In this document: positions 10,008 to 18,876 of the stretch, piece by piece | Numbering within the stretch: position 1 is the first letter of the stretch | Layout: each line of letters starts with the position of its first letter | DNA from: JANXQG01 sp963804375 | Lineage (GTDB): Bacteria; Planctomycetota; Planctomycetia; Pirellulales; Thermoguttaceae | Direction of reading: 5' to 3' | DNA: 64,000 nt | NCBI GenBank assembly: GCA_963804375.1 | Contig: CAWDQE010000016.1 | Coordinates: 111,369-175,368, forward strand | Translations under genes and position numbers: made by a program | Notes under the pieces: generated by a model | What the model was told of the DNA's origin: nothing | Databases searched by the model: none | Seen by the model: only the letters and a program-made list of their open reading frames with translations

Positions 10008-11129
10008 TCATCGGAAACAAATGTGGTAATAGGGAAATCTGACTTCACACTGCGGCAATGCTTGTTGGAACTCTTTTAGGCCCTCGATCGACGGATCGCC
10101 GGCAAGGAACAGAGTCTGCAAGTGCGGCAAGCCTGCGAGCCGTTTAAGTTGGGCTTTGGTCAAAATGCCATCCACGACGCTCATCTCCTGAAGTTGCGGC
10201 AAGGCATGCAAGATTCTTATCCCTGAATCCTTGAGGAGGCTGCTACTGAGGCTCAGCTCTTGGAGTTGTGGCAACGACTTGAGTTCTTCCAACCCCGCAT
10301 CGGTCACCTCGGTCTTGGCAATCCCCAAGCTCTTGATTTGCGGCAGGTGTTTGAGGCGTTTCAGCCCGGCGTCGGTAACCCGAGTTTCATCGAGATCCAA
10401 GCATTCCAGTCGAGGCAACGCGCTGACGACACGTTCCATGGCGGCGTCGGTAACTCGCGTGCGGGAAAGCGACAAGACGCGGAGCTGTGGTAATGCCTTG
10501 AGTTTTTCCATCCCCGCATCGGTCACCTGACTGCCGTCCAGTTTCAACTCTTCGAGTTGAGTCGGCAATGTAACGGTTTCCAACGCGGCATCGGTCAGGT
10601 TGTCAAAGCCAAGGTTCAGTTTTCGGAGTTCCGGCAGGTCCTTCAGACGTTCCAATTGGGTATTGTCATCGAGTTCGGCCTCGACAACTTTATTGAAGAA
10701 GTCGTCTCCAAGCAGATCCCGCAGCCAACCCGGACCTAGCGGCTCACCTTCATCGTCGTAATCATACGACGAGTCGGATATCTCCGTGCAGGCCTCTGCC
10801 TGTTTCTTCGCCCGCTGCATCTCCACCGCCATCCAACTGCAAGGCAAAGCCACGACAACCACCAGCACCAGCAACGACCTGATGCTGAACTGGAACCGCC
10901 GCCGAAAGACCAGGGCAACCCCGAACCACACGACCATCCCCAGCATGACCAGACCTACGGCAGCTACCGCGATCAAGACGGGCCAGGCCTTCGGAAGCCA
11001 GCAGCACCATTGCGACAGGAACAGCAGGAAGTCGATGGCCAAGAGGGCAAGGAGGCAGTGGCCGGGCGTGAGGTGAAAGCGACGGAAACTCGGCTTCGCC
11101 ACGGCGGGTTGGGATTCTGGTACGTTCAT
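10008..11129 (-). CDS. LRR membrane protein
   Basis: A 373-residue protein. The N-terminus carries the family box (ESQPAVAKPSFRRFHLTPGH) and three hydrophobic segments (about residues 28-46, 52-76, 84-104; the last contains SIRSLLVLVVVVALPCSW). A short linker includes LRDLLGDDFFNKVVEAEL. From about residue 165 there are around eight leucine-rich repeats of the type LxxLxLxxTxVTDAGLxxLKxLPQ, ending in a QALPQCEVRFPYY cap. This type of LRR is widespread in planctomycetes; no catalytic domain is visible. The following LRR gene is on the same strand, so the two may be a tandem duplication. Confidence 0.85.
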   Translation of the reverse strand: MNVPESQPAVAKPSFRRFHLTPGHCLLALLAIDFLLFLSQWCCWLPKAWPVLIAVAAVGLVMLGMVVWFGVALVFRRRFQFSIRSLLVLVVVVALPCSWMAVEMQRAKKQAEACTEISDSSYDYDDEGEPLGPGWLRDLLGDDFFNKVVEAELDDNTQLERLKDLPELRKLNLGFDNLTDAALETVTLPTQLEELKLDGSQVTDAGMEKLKALPQLRVLSLSRTRVTDAAMERVVSALPRLECLDLDETRVTDAGLKRLKHLPQIKSLGIAKTEVTDAGLEELKSLPQLQELSLSSSLLKDSGIRILHALPQLQEMSVVDGILTKAQLKRLAGLPHLQTLFLAGDPSIEGLKEFQQALPQCEVRFPYYHICFR

Positions 11130-11193
11130 GTCTTGTTACTTGTCGCCTCGAACGGTCGCCAGGACCGGCCACTGTTTCGGCTTGAATCACCTA

Positions 11194-12561
11194 TCAGTTT
11201 ACCATGCCCCCCTGGCGTGTTGAGCCACCCACCGATTTGTGCCACGGCAGCGAAGCGTCGCGCCGCATGTAAAACCAACACCTCGGCAACGCCTGGCGGA
11301 GTTTCATAACGCCGGCGCCTGTGACCGGCGTATCGGTCGGCGATGCGGCGACGCGGTCGTCGATGAGCGAGAGATATTCGAGACGAGCCAGAACGTCCAG
11401 GCGCTTGAGCCCGGCGTCCGTGATCCGGGTCTCGAAGAGATCTAACTTTCGAAGTTGTGTCAAGCCTCTGAGGTGCTCCAGCCCGGCGTCCGTAATCTGA
11501 GTGCCGTTGAGCGACAAATACTCGAGTTTAGTTAAGCCCTTGACGTGTTCCAGCCCGGCGTCGGTGATCTTGTCGTAATCGAGCGATAACGATTCAAGTT
11601 CGGTCAGCCCTTCCAGATGACGCAACCCATCGTCGGTGATGGTGGTGCCGCCAAGGTCAAGCTGTTGGAATTGGGTCCTGCCTTCGAGGAGTTTCAACCC
11701 GGCATCGGTGACTTTCGTTCTGTCGAGAGTCAAGCCTTGGAGGTGAGGCAGGTGCGAGAGTTGTTCCAACCCTGCATCCGTGACCCCAGTGCCGCCGAGG
11801 CCCAGATACTGAAGCTGGGTCAAAGGTCGAAGATGCCGCAACCCGGCGTCGGTAATCCCGGTCCTATCGAGCCACAACTTTTGAAGTCGAGACAGACCTT
11901 CGAGATATCGCAAGCCGGCATCGGTTATTTGATTGTCGTTGAGTGCCAAGTCCTGGAGCTTGCTCAGACCCGCAACGTGCTCCAGCTTAGCATCCGTAAC
12001 CTCGGAGTTGCTAAGCTTCAACGATCGGAGCTGGGGCAGGCCACGTAAGTTCTCCATATCGGTATCGTTCACTAGACTCGTCTGGACAGCGTCATCGAAG
12101 AAGTCGTTCCCAAGCAAATCTCGCAACCAGGGCGGTCCTGGCGGTTGTGGCTTTGAACGGAACCAGCCATCTGAATCGAACTCCCAATCATAAAACACTT
12201 CGCCTATCCCCTCCACCGCGGCCTTCTGCTGCCGGGCTTTCCTCATCTCCACCGCCAGCCAGCTACACGGCAGAGCAACGACAACAACCAGGAACAGCAA
12301 CGACCTGATGCTGAATTGGAACCGCCGCCGGAAGACCAACGCGACGCCGAACCACAGCAGCACCAAGAGCATCGCCACACCCACCGCCGCCACACCCGTC
12401 AGAACCGCGTAGCCCTTATGCCACCCAAGCCAGGCGAACCTTTCCGAGAGCCACAGAAGCACCTCGACGCCCAGCAACGCGAGCACGAAGTGACCGGGCG
12501 TGAGGTGATACCAGCGGACGCTGGGCTTCCGCACGGCAGGTTGTGGTTCGGTTACGCTCAT
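11194..12561 (-). CDS. LRR membrane protein, longest of the family here
   Basis: A 455-residue paralogue of the neighbouring LRR gene. It begins MSVTEPQPAVRKPSVRWY, has three hydrophobic segments within residues 22-110 (including FQFSIRSLLFLVVVVALPCS), then LRDLLGNDFFDDA and about eleven 23-24-residue repeats with the consensus ITDAGLxHLxGLTQLxxLxL. The C-terminus has the QALPRCWFYM cap and a short tail. The start box is identical to the one at 20026, which fixes the start codon. Intact; role unknown, perhaps cell-surface recognition. Confidence 0.85.
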   Translation of the reverse strand: MSVTEPQPAVRKPSVRWYHLTPGHFVLALLGVEVLLWLSERFAWLGWHKGYAVLTGVAAVGVAMLLVLLWFGVALVFRRRFQFSIRSLLFLVVVVALPCSWLAVEMRKARQQKAAVEGIGEVFYDWEFDSDGWFRSKPQPPGPPWLRDLLGNDFFDDAVQTSLVNDTDMENLRGLPQLRSLKLSNSEVTDAKLEHVAGLSKLQDLALNDNQITDAGLRYLEGLSRLQKLWLDRTGITDAGLRHLRPLTQLQYLGLGGTGVTDAGLEQLSHLPHLQGLTLDRTKVTDAGLKLLEGRTQFQQLDLGGTTITDDGLRHLEGLTELESLSLDYDKITDAGLEHVKGLTKLEYLSLNGTQITDAGLEHLRGLTQLRKLDLFETRITDAGLKRLDVLARLEYLSLIDDRVAASPTDTPVTGAGVMKLRQALPRCWFYMRRDASLPWHKSVGGSTRQGGMVN

Positions 12562-12677
12562 GTCATGTTGCTCGTCGCCGCCATCCCATCGCTGTGGTGG
12601 AGCCTGATAGCTGGCCTGCGTTTGCCCCTTTCAACGCTTCACGCGCGATATCGCCACCGCCGTCGGATGACTCGGGG

Positions 12678-13247
12678 TTAGAACGGTTCGCTATCCCTAT
12701 GGGGCTCTTTCATCCGCCACTCCATGCCGGTCTTGACCGGCGCTTTCTCTGACCCCTTTTTCCCTTCAGGACGCGCAACGACACGATACGACGGCGGCCG
12801 AAACTTTTCCACCTCGACAAGCACTTCGTCTGATTCGTCGAGGTCCTTACACAGTTCGTCGTCAACGTGTATATCGTCTTCGGAGTCAAACAGCTTTGGC
12901 GAGATTTGTAAGATCACAAAAAGGCCCCGTTTCTCGACGGGTTCGGAGTCGCGCAAATCATCTTCCGGCATCGCAGTTATGGGCTCGCCAGCTTGCCTCG
13001 CGATGAGATACAACGGCTCCTCCCACGCGAATCGCTTCACACGGCACGCCTGCCATTTCCCGGCCTTATTCTTCCTCGCGACAACTTGGTTCGCTTTGGC
13101 GTCAAGCATTCCCTTAGGAAACGTGTACGACATAGAGCTCTCCCGAGAGTGTGGTTTGCTTTCGCCAGCTTGCGAAAGGTCCTCGACAGCAAATAGGCTT
13201 GCTGATACGATCGTAATGGCAGCTAGCCGATTCCAGTTTGTATTCAT
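12678..13247 (-). CDS. Secreted hypothetical protein
   Basis: A protein of about 189 residues with a probable signal peptide (MNTNWNRLAAITIVSASLF to about residue 28). The mature part is charged and contains ARKNKAGKWQACRVKRF, a block that reads like a small beta-barrel, followed by an acidic run (DSEDDIHVDDELCKDLDESD). No family is recognised. I prefer the ATG at 13247 over the one at 13256 because it directly precedes the hydrophobic segment. Confidence 0.5.
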   Translation of the reverse strand: MNTNWNRLAAITIVSASLFAVEDLSQAGESKPHSRESSMSYTFPKGMLDAKANQVVARKNKAGKWQACRVKRFAWEEPLYLIARQAGEPITAMPEDDLRDSEPVEKRGLFVILQISPKLFDSEDDIHVDDELCKDLDESDEVLVEVEKFRPPSYRVVARPEGKKGSEKAPVKTGMEWRMKEPHRDSEPF

Positions 13248-13305
13248 ATAGCTCACTCGCCTTTCCCCCCCCCCGCACTTCTAAAGTTATTGAGTTTGAA
13301 ACGTT

Positions 13306-14240
13306 TTATTCCGGCATGCTATAAACATGTTCCTGATAACCTGTGCGGTGTTTATAAAGTGCGCGACCGTCAGGCGTCGACTGCGGAGCAGCCTGCTTGT
13401 TGTCCGTCGTAGAGCGCTCCCGCGTAGGCGGCTTTTGTGAAGAGGGAACGTCGGGGCCCGTCACTGGTCGTCTCCCATTCTTCGAATAGGAATTGGGTTG
13501 CTCGTTTCCGTTTTCGTCCGTTGTACCCGCTACGACGTGATAATCACGCCACGAGGGGCCCAACGGATTGCCCAGGCGGTCTTCCGGCGTCACTTTATAC
13601 TCCCAGAGGTAAACTTTCACCTCGCCTGGTTTAGCCGCTTCTCCCGGTTTGAGCTCCGTAGCCTTACGCTTTGCGAGTTCGCCTTTCACCTCTGCAAGTT
13701 TCATCCGCGTGTACGTTCGAAGGGCAAGCCCGCCGCAATTGTAGCTCTCCACGTCCTTGCTCTGATCGTAACCGTTGTAGGGGTCTGTCGAACCTGGAGC
13801 CGGCGCCGCACACAGAACACTACCGCCATCGCCAGCGAGACCGAGCTCGCTCACAACTCCGCCACCGTCAGCAAGTCCGAGCTGGGTCACGACCCCGCCG
13901 CCGTAGGCGAGGCCCAACACGTTCCCGCCGCCAGCGAAAACAGGGACCGTGGAGCCGCCGCCGCTCATGAGCCCCACGCCGCTGTTGAAATCGCCCGAAT
14001 TATACCCGGTGCTGAGCTGGCTCATGAAGGGGTTGTTGCCCATGAACTCGAACGGATTGTCGACACTTCCATTATACCCCGGGGCGCCCTGGCTGGCAAA
14101 CACCCCGTTGACCGCGTCGTACCAGGAGCTGCCGCTGCCCTGGTAGTACAGCCCCACGTTGGCGTCAAGACGCTCGCCCAGGTAGGTGAACCGGGGCTGG
14201 CTGCCCCAAGTGACAACGGCTCGCACGGTAGCACGGGGCC
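13306..14240 (-). pseudogene. Rhs-type repeat protein, C-terminal remnant with unusual tail
   Basis: The open frame extends to 14700, but only the part below about 14240 looks like protein. It contains a degenerate Rhs core end (FTYLGERLDANVGLYYQGSG, then WYDAVNGVFASQGAPGY and FEFMGNNPF), a glycine-rich repeat region (GGGVVTQLGLADGGGVVSEL) and a C-terminal domain with SYNCGGLALRTYTRMKL and, about 70 residues later, WRDYHVVAG. A conserved Cys and His spaced like this suggest a cysteine-peptidase-like (NlpC/papain-type) tail, as in some Rhs toxins; that is inference. All upstream Rhs repeats are missing, replaced by element A sequence from 14395. No immunity gene is obvious. Confidence 0.55.
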
Positions 14241-14394
14241 CGGTGGCGCTGGGTGGGGAGAGCTGGGGCAAAAGGTCGGATGTCCACTGCAAACGGTTGG
14301 CAGTCAACAGCGGCCAACATCGACCTCCAATTGGAGGTTTTTTCACCCATAGGTGGGGTTGTGCCCTCTGAGCTTTTGGACGCGGCCCGGCTGG

Positions 14395-14715
14395 CAGCAC
14401 CGATAGCAAGCACTTCACCGGCACCCACACGAAAGGTCTAGCCAGGAAACCGCCGCACGCTTCATCTTCACCGCCGGAGAACTTCGCAATGGGCAGGTTC
14501 GCCGCGGTTTTCATCGGCGTCTTGCTTGTCGGCGAAGATGGCGGCGAGAACGCCCGTACGATCGCCTTTCGGGATGGCAAGCGAAGAACGCGGGCGAAAC
14601 CGATTCCCGAAGCTCGGCGCGACACCATGCTGCACACAACGGCCATCCTACGGCTCCGAGCAGCGGACACGAACCGCAGCAGGAATCTTGCCGCGGGCAA
14701 TAATTGGCACCGCGC
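14395..14715. repeat. Module-flanking repeat, copy A
   Basis: This segment is closely similar to 36665-36986, with an almost identical core (about 14590-14700 against 36856-36967), and lies directly downstream of the 129-aa gene in both elements. Similarity starts abruptly at CAGCACCGATAGC; the DNA to the left (Rhs remnant here, LRR gene there) is unrelated. Frames are open on both strands, but neither copy shows a clear start or protein-like conservation. I read it as the distal boundary of the replicon module, perhaps an attachment or termination region. Confidence 0.6.
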
Positions 14716-15105
14716 TCAAGCGGCGGTCAACCTCGGGGTGTAGAGCCGTAGGTCGAAGCCCAGCGAAGCAAGGTGGTCTATGAAGCTTTCCGCGGCGGCG
14801 TGCTCGGCCGGAGCGTCGAGTCGGGCCCCAAGGTCGCGAAAGACGAACATGCCCAGGGGAATACTGCTGGCCAGAAGTTGCAGTGCCCTGTCGAGACGGG
14901 CGTCTGGAGCCAAGTTGTCCTTCACCCGCCAGGAGAACCGGTGAAAGGCGAAGTCCTCAGCATCTTCAAAGGGCTGGCCGCCGGAGTAGTGCATAGTGGC
15001 AGCCCAGATGCCCTTGATAATCAGCCCGATTGTGGGCTGTGGATATTTCAGTAGGTTGGCTATGTCTTCGATTCTGCGAAGGAATTGTAGTTGGATAGTG
15101 TTCAT
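14716..15105 (-). CDS. Conserved module protein, 129 aa, copy A
   Basis: The 129-residue protein is homologous along its whole length to the product of 36987-37376 and is always the last gene of the polymerase module. It starts MNT(I)QLQFLRRIEDIANLL and has central FSWRVKDNLAPDARLDRAL and LLASSIPLGMFVFRDL blocks, giving a helical soluble protein. No known family is recognised. Fifty-six bases separate it from the polymerase stop, so it is probably in the same transcript. Conservation in both copies despite divergence elsewhere argues for a real role, perhaps in replication or partition. Confidence 0.65.
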   Translation of the reverse strand: MNTIQLQFLRRIEDIANLLKYPQPTIGLIIKGIWAATMHYSGGQPFEDAEDFAFHRFSWRVKDNLAPDARLDRALQLLASSIPLGMFVFRDLGARLDAPAEHAAAESFIDHLASLGFDLRLYTPRLTAA

Positions 15106-15161
15106 TAGAGTTCGCCCTTGGGGGCTGGATTAGGTGGCTGGCAGCGAGGCGCTGCCGGTGG

Positions 15162-16808
15162 TTACGATGATTTGCAGTCGGCCCAAGATCGGCCCGTCGT
15201 GACATCGACGCGAAGCGGCACGGAGAAGCCGGCGGGCGGCGATTCCATCATGGCCCTGACGATCTGGCTGGTGTCCTGGACGAGCGCTGCGGGCACGCTG
15301 AGCAGCACGCTGTCGTGCACGGGCAAGAGCATCTGGACTTCGGCGGGCAACTCATTGTGCAATCGGACCAGGGCCAATTTCAAGAGATCGGCGGCACTGC
15401 CCTGGATGACAGTGTTCACGGCTTGGCGACGGGCTTCAGCGGCAAGAGCATCGCTTGCCGAGTAGATGTCGGGCAACTGCCGACGCCGGCCATACAAAGT
15501 GCGGACTTCGCCGCTGTTGTGGGCCTGCTCATGTACGGAGGCGATCCAGGCCGTGACGCCAGGGTAGGCTTCCGCATGGGCGGCCAGGAGGGCCTCGGCT
15601 TGTTGCAGGGGCACACCAAGCTCTTCGGCGAGGCCATACGCGGTCTGCCCGTAGACGATGCCGAAGTTGAGGGTCTTGCCCAGCTTGCGCTGGTCATCGG
15701 TTACGGCGTCCTCAGCGATACCCAGCACGCGGGCGGCGGTGCGCACGTGCAGGTCTATGCCGTGCTGGAAAGCGTGAAGGAGGGCGGCGTCCTGGGAGAA
15801 GTGCGCAAGCACCCGCAGCTCCATCTGTGAATAGTCGGCTTCCATCAAGACGCAGCCAGGCGCAGCTTCAACGGCAGGAAGCACAGCGGCGGGGAGGCCC
15901 TGCAAGTTCGGGGCGCTGCAACTGAATCTGCCGGTGGCCGCGCCCAGTGGATCGAGTTCGGCATGGACAACACCATCGGCCCTAAGATGGGCCAGCAGCG
16001 CGGTTGACGCGTCTCGGACAGGCTTTTGCAGTTGGTAGGCCAGGATGGCAGCGGCTGCTGGATGCTGGTGCGCTAGGGCCTGGAGCGCTTTGTTGCTGGT
16101 GGACGGGTTGCCGTTGGCCGTGTACGCCGGCACAGGCAGCCGTAGTACCTCATATAGATAATGGATAAGCTCGGGCGACGAATCCAGGTTGATTGGCCTG
16201 CCCGCGATCTCCTGCACCTGCCGTCGCGCAATTTCCATTTGGGTTTCACTACTTGCCGCAATGCCTTCCAGTACCGGGCGGTTCACGCGGAGGCCACCCA
16301 GCGTCATGGTGAGCACGGGCGCCAGCACCGGCAATTCGATCTCGCGGTAGAGGTCGTGCAAGTGCGCGACAGCGATCTGCTGCGAGAGCCGCGCACACAG
16401 GTCGAGCGGGTTGTTGACACGGGCAAACGCGACGCGTACTCGTTCCCCACCGTCAATAGCAAGTTCCTGGTTCCCGCTGGGGTCGCCGCCGAATAGCAGG
16501 CAGAGCATGGTGCGGAGGTCGTCGATGTCGGCGACATCGGACGGGGACGGCAGATCGTTCTGCGCCTCGACCGCCAGCCCGAAAAGAGCGTCGTTGTACA
16601 AACGCGGGCGGGGGCCCAGGCTTTGAAGCACGCCGGCGATGTCGTTGGATTCAACAGACTGGAGTCCGCCTTCGGCAGTCTGGTAGTTCATTCCAGTGAG
16701 CCGGGATCTGCCGGCAGCGACTGCCGCGGCGGTGCGAGGGCCATCGACCACATAATCGACGGCGACCAGCAGGGGTTCATCGTAATTTATGGTTTTGTAA
16801 CGGGGCAT
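15162..16808 (-). CDS. Family-A DNA polymerase of element A
   Basis: A 548-residue DNA polymerase I-like enzyme without a 5' nuclease. Polymerase motifs are complete: motif A ADYSQMELRVLAHFS, motif B RKLGKTLNFGIVYGQTAYGL, and motif C LLPVHDSVLLSVP. The usual Glu after His-Asp in motif C (VHDE) is Ser here. The first 200 residues align loosely with the 3'-5' exonuclease region but lack a clear DxE metal site, so proofreading is doubtful. I chose ATG 16808 (MPRYKTINYDEP) because AGGAAG precedes it and both element copies share it; the start overlaps the preceding small gene by 22 bases. It likely replicates the element. Confidence 0.9.
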   Translation of the reverse strand: MPRYKTINYDEPLLVAVDYVVDGPRTAAAVAAGRSRLTGMNYQTAEGGLQSVESNDIAGVLQSLGPRPRLYNDALFGLAVEAQNDLPSPSDVADIDDLRTMLCLLFGGDPSGNQELAIDGGERVRVAFARVNNPLDLCARLSQQIAVAHLHDLYREIELPVLAPVLTMTLGGLRVNRPVLEGIAASSETQMEIARRQVQEIAGRPINLDSSPELIHYLYEVLRLPVPAYTANGNPSTSNKALQALAHQHPAAAAILAYQLQKPVRDASTALLAHLRADGVVHAELDPLGAATGRFSCSAPNLQGLPAAVLPAVEAAPGCVLMEADYSQMELRVLAHFSQDAALLHAFQHGIDLHVRTAARVLGIAEDAVTDDQRKLGKTLNFGIVYGQTAYGLAEELGVPLQQAEALLAAHAEAYPGVTAWIASVHEQAHNSGEVRTLYGRRRQLPDIYSASDALAAEARRQAVNTVIQGSAADLLKLALVRLHNELPAEVQMLLPVHDSVLLSVPAALVQDTSQIVRAMMESPPAGFSVPLRVDVTTGRSWADCKSS

Positions 16809-17143
16809 GCTTTCTTCTTCCTGGGACGTTTGCGGCCGGTGACTTTCCTGACCTTGTACGGCTTGCGGCGCAGATTCTCCACGGTCGGGCTGCGCCCCGC
16901 CTTGCCAACCCATAAGACGACTGTGCCGCTGCCATCCCCTGAGTACGCCTCGATCCACTTCTGCGCTCCCTGCACGCAGTAGCGGCGGAACTTGAAGATG
17001 CCGCGATCAGCGACAGCATGCTCAACGCCATCATCGCTGACGTAGACTGGGCCGCCGCCTACGCGGAAGCGGTCACCTGGCTTGAGGACGCCGCGCTTCC
17101 CGTAGGTGTATTCATCGAAGGTTTGGATTTTATGGTTCGACAT
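16787..17143 (-). CDS. Small basic protein of the replication module, copy A
   Basis: A 118-residue protein with a beta-rich N-terminus (LKPGDRFRVGGGPVYVSDDG; GTVVLWVGKAG) reminiscent of an SH3/KOW fold and a strongly basic tail (KVRKVTGRKRPRKKKACP), suggesting nucleic-acid binding. It overlaps the primase frame end by 14 bases and the polymerase start by 22 bases; the same overlaps occur in element B, so translation is probably coupled. Residues from about 28 onward are identical to the element B copy, while the first 25 residues differ, marking a recent exchange boundary. Confidence 0.75.
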   Translation of the reverse strand: MSNHKIQTFDEYTYGKRGVLKPGDRFRVGGGPVYVSDDGVEHAVADRGIFKFRRYCVQGAQKWIEAYSGDGSGTVVLWVGKAGRSPTVENLRRKPYKVRKVTGRKRPRKKKACPVTKP

Positions 17144-17731
17144 GACAACCAGCGATCTCCTCTGGGGTGCAATCCGCGGGGTCCTTGCGCCCCGGCGGCA
17201 GCGTTGCGATCAGGACGTCACCGCTACCTGGCCCGCGCAAGCCGAAGGTCATGCTGGATCTTCCGGGCCTCTTCCTGCGCGTCCTGGTCAAGCATGACCA
17301 CGATGCGGCGGCCGACGAAATGATGGACCAGGAGCAATTTCTGGGTCTGCGACAGGTCCTTGCCGAAGAGGGCGACGGCACCGAGGCCAACCCGCCACGC
17401 GTCAGCCGGGCCTTCCACCACGTAGATTGGACGCATGGCGTTAATCGCCAAATGCAGGCCGTAGAGCAGTTCCGATTTCTGCATCCCGGCTGCGCTCAGA
17501 TATTTGGCATCGCTGCCGCCGAGAACCTCGAAGCCGGGCACGAGGCGGGCCTGCCAGCCGCCGAGGACAAGGGGCTGCTCAGCGCTGGGTGCCGAGAACA
17601 AGTGCGCCGGACGGTAAACCGGGATCACGATGCGGCTGGTGGCGGCTGGGCGGCAGGCCATGCACCAGTCACAGAAGCTCACGTCCCAAGTCTGCTGGAG
17701 GGACTGGCGGTCGAAGCCGCGCTCCGTGAGC
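17130..17731 (-). pseudogene. CHC2/Toprim primase, truncated and frameshifted (element A)
   Basis: This is the C-terminal half of a primase whose intact copy is at 39401-40474. It retains DVSFCDWCMACRPA, YVVEGPADAWR (Toprim Glu) and VVMLDQDAQEEA (Toprim DxD). The N-terminal zinc-binding part is missing; at about 17731 the frame passes directly into SUMF1-type sequence (TNSIGMKLT). Near 17235-17240 about two bases are missing relative to element B, so the frame closes at 17224 while the authentic end (LATLPPGRKDP, CHVEP) lies in another frame down to 17130. The protein is very unlikely to work. Confidence 0.8.
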
Positions 17732-18647
17732 GTGAGCTTCATGCCGATCGAGTTGGTGATCTGCTTGGTCTGGCCGGGCTTGGGTTCTGCGGCTGAGATT
17801 TTGTCCGTCAGGACCAGGGAGAGGCGGACGCCCAGGAAGTGGGACATGGACTTGATCCCGGGCGAGCTCCCAGAACGGTCCGCCAACCGGCAGCGACTCG
17901 CCGGGTAGCGCCAGCAACCGCCGCGAACCACTCGGTTCCAGCTCGCAGCAGGCCCCGTCGGATCCTCCGTAGGGGACTTCGCATAATAACCGCTATCAAA
18001 CCAATCCTGGCACCATTCCCATACGTTTCCGTGCATGTCGTACAGCCCCCAGGCGTTGGGCTTCTTCTCGCCAACGGGGTGCGTCTTGTCGCCCGAGTTC
18101 GCGTCATACCACGCATATTCTCCCAGTTGCTTTTCATCGTCGCCGAAGCAATACCGCATCTTGCTCCCCGCTCGGCAGGCATATTCCCACTGCGCTTCGC
18201 TGGGCAACTGGAACTTGCCTCGCCCGGCGGCGGACTTCGCGTTCAGCTTGCCCACGAACTGCTGGCAGTCATCCCAACTGACCGTTTCCACCGGGTTCTT
18301 CGGCCCCTTGAAGTGACTTGGGTTGCTGCGTTGCTGCCCATCACCACCTGCCACTGCTCCTGCGTCACCAGATACTTGCCCAGGTAGAACGGCTTGGTAA
18401 TCCGAACCCGATGCTGCGGCTTCTCCCACTTGAAGGAGTCCTTGTCCGAATCGGGCGAGCCCATCATGAACTCGCCTGCGGGGATCAAGACCAGTTCCAG
18501 CTTGATGCCCTTGCCAAGGTCCACCGTGAGTTCCTTCGGCGGGCTTTTCGCCTTGCCATCCGTCTTGGGCTCTGCGGCGGTTGCCACGGCAAGGCTGCCA
18601 ACCACCACCATGACCACCAACGCGACTGTCGAAACTTGTCGGAACAT
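17731..18647 (-). pseudogene. SUMF1 gene, copy 2, broken by an 8-bp tandem duplication and fused to primase
   Basis: A close paralogue of the gene at 4895-5725: same signal peptide type (MFRQVSTVALVVMVVVGSL), VLIPAGEFMMGSP, HRVRITKPFYLGKYLVTQEQW and GLYDMHGNVWEWCQDW. At 18322-18337 the 8-mer GTTGCTGC occurs twice in tandem; removing one copy restores the frame (MGSNPSHFKGPKNPVE). Downstream the frame runs on past the domain end into a second SUMF1-like start (ITNSIGMKLT) and then into the primase remnant. The leader (18648-18745) matches that of the first SUMF1 copy. Confidence 0.8.
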
Positions 18648-18876
18648 GGGTCAAACCTCCTTCAAGCTCTGCGGCCGATCACCACTCGCGACAACCGGGC
18701 CGCTGCATCCAGTTTATCGGCGGCTCCTGATGGTCGTCAATCAGTGCCAAAGGGCGTGCATGCCGCCGTTGGCGGCTTGCGACCGAGCCCTTCTTTTAGC
18801 CATCAGCAATGCTTGGCCGCCGCAATTCGCACCTCCCTACCGATCGACAGGGCGTCGAGGACCGGCGGCGGGCACG

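Noticed and set aside
14489..14743. Possible small gene in the module-flanking repeat on +
   Set aside because: The frame is kept in both copies but on both strands at once, without a ribosome-binding site; differences are not concentrated at third positions.
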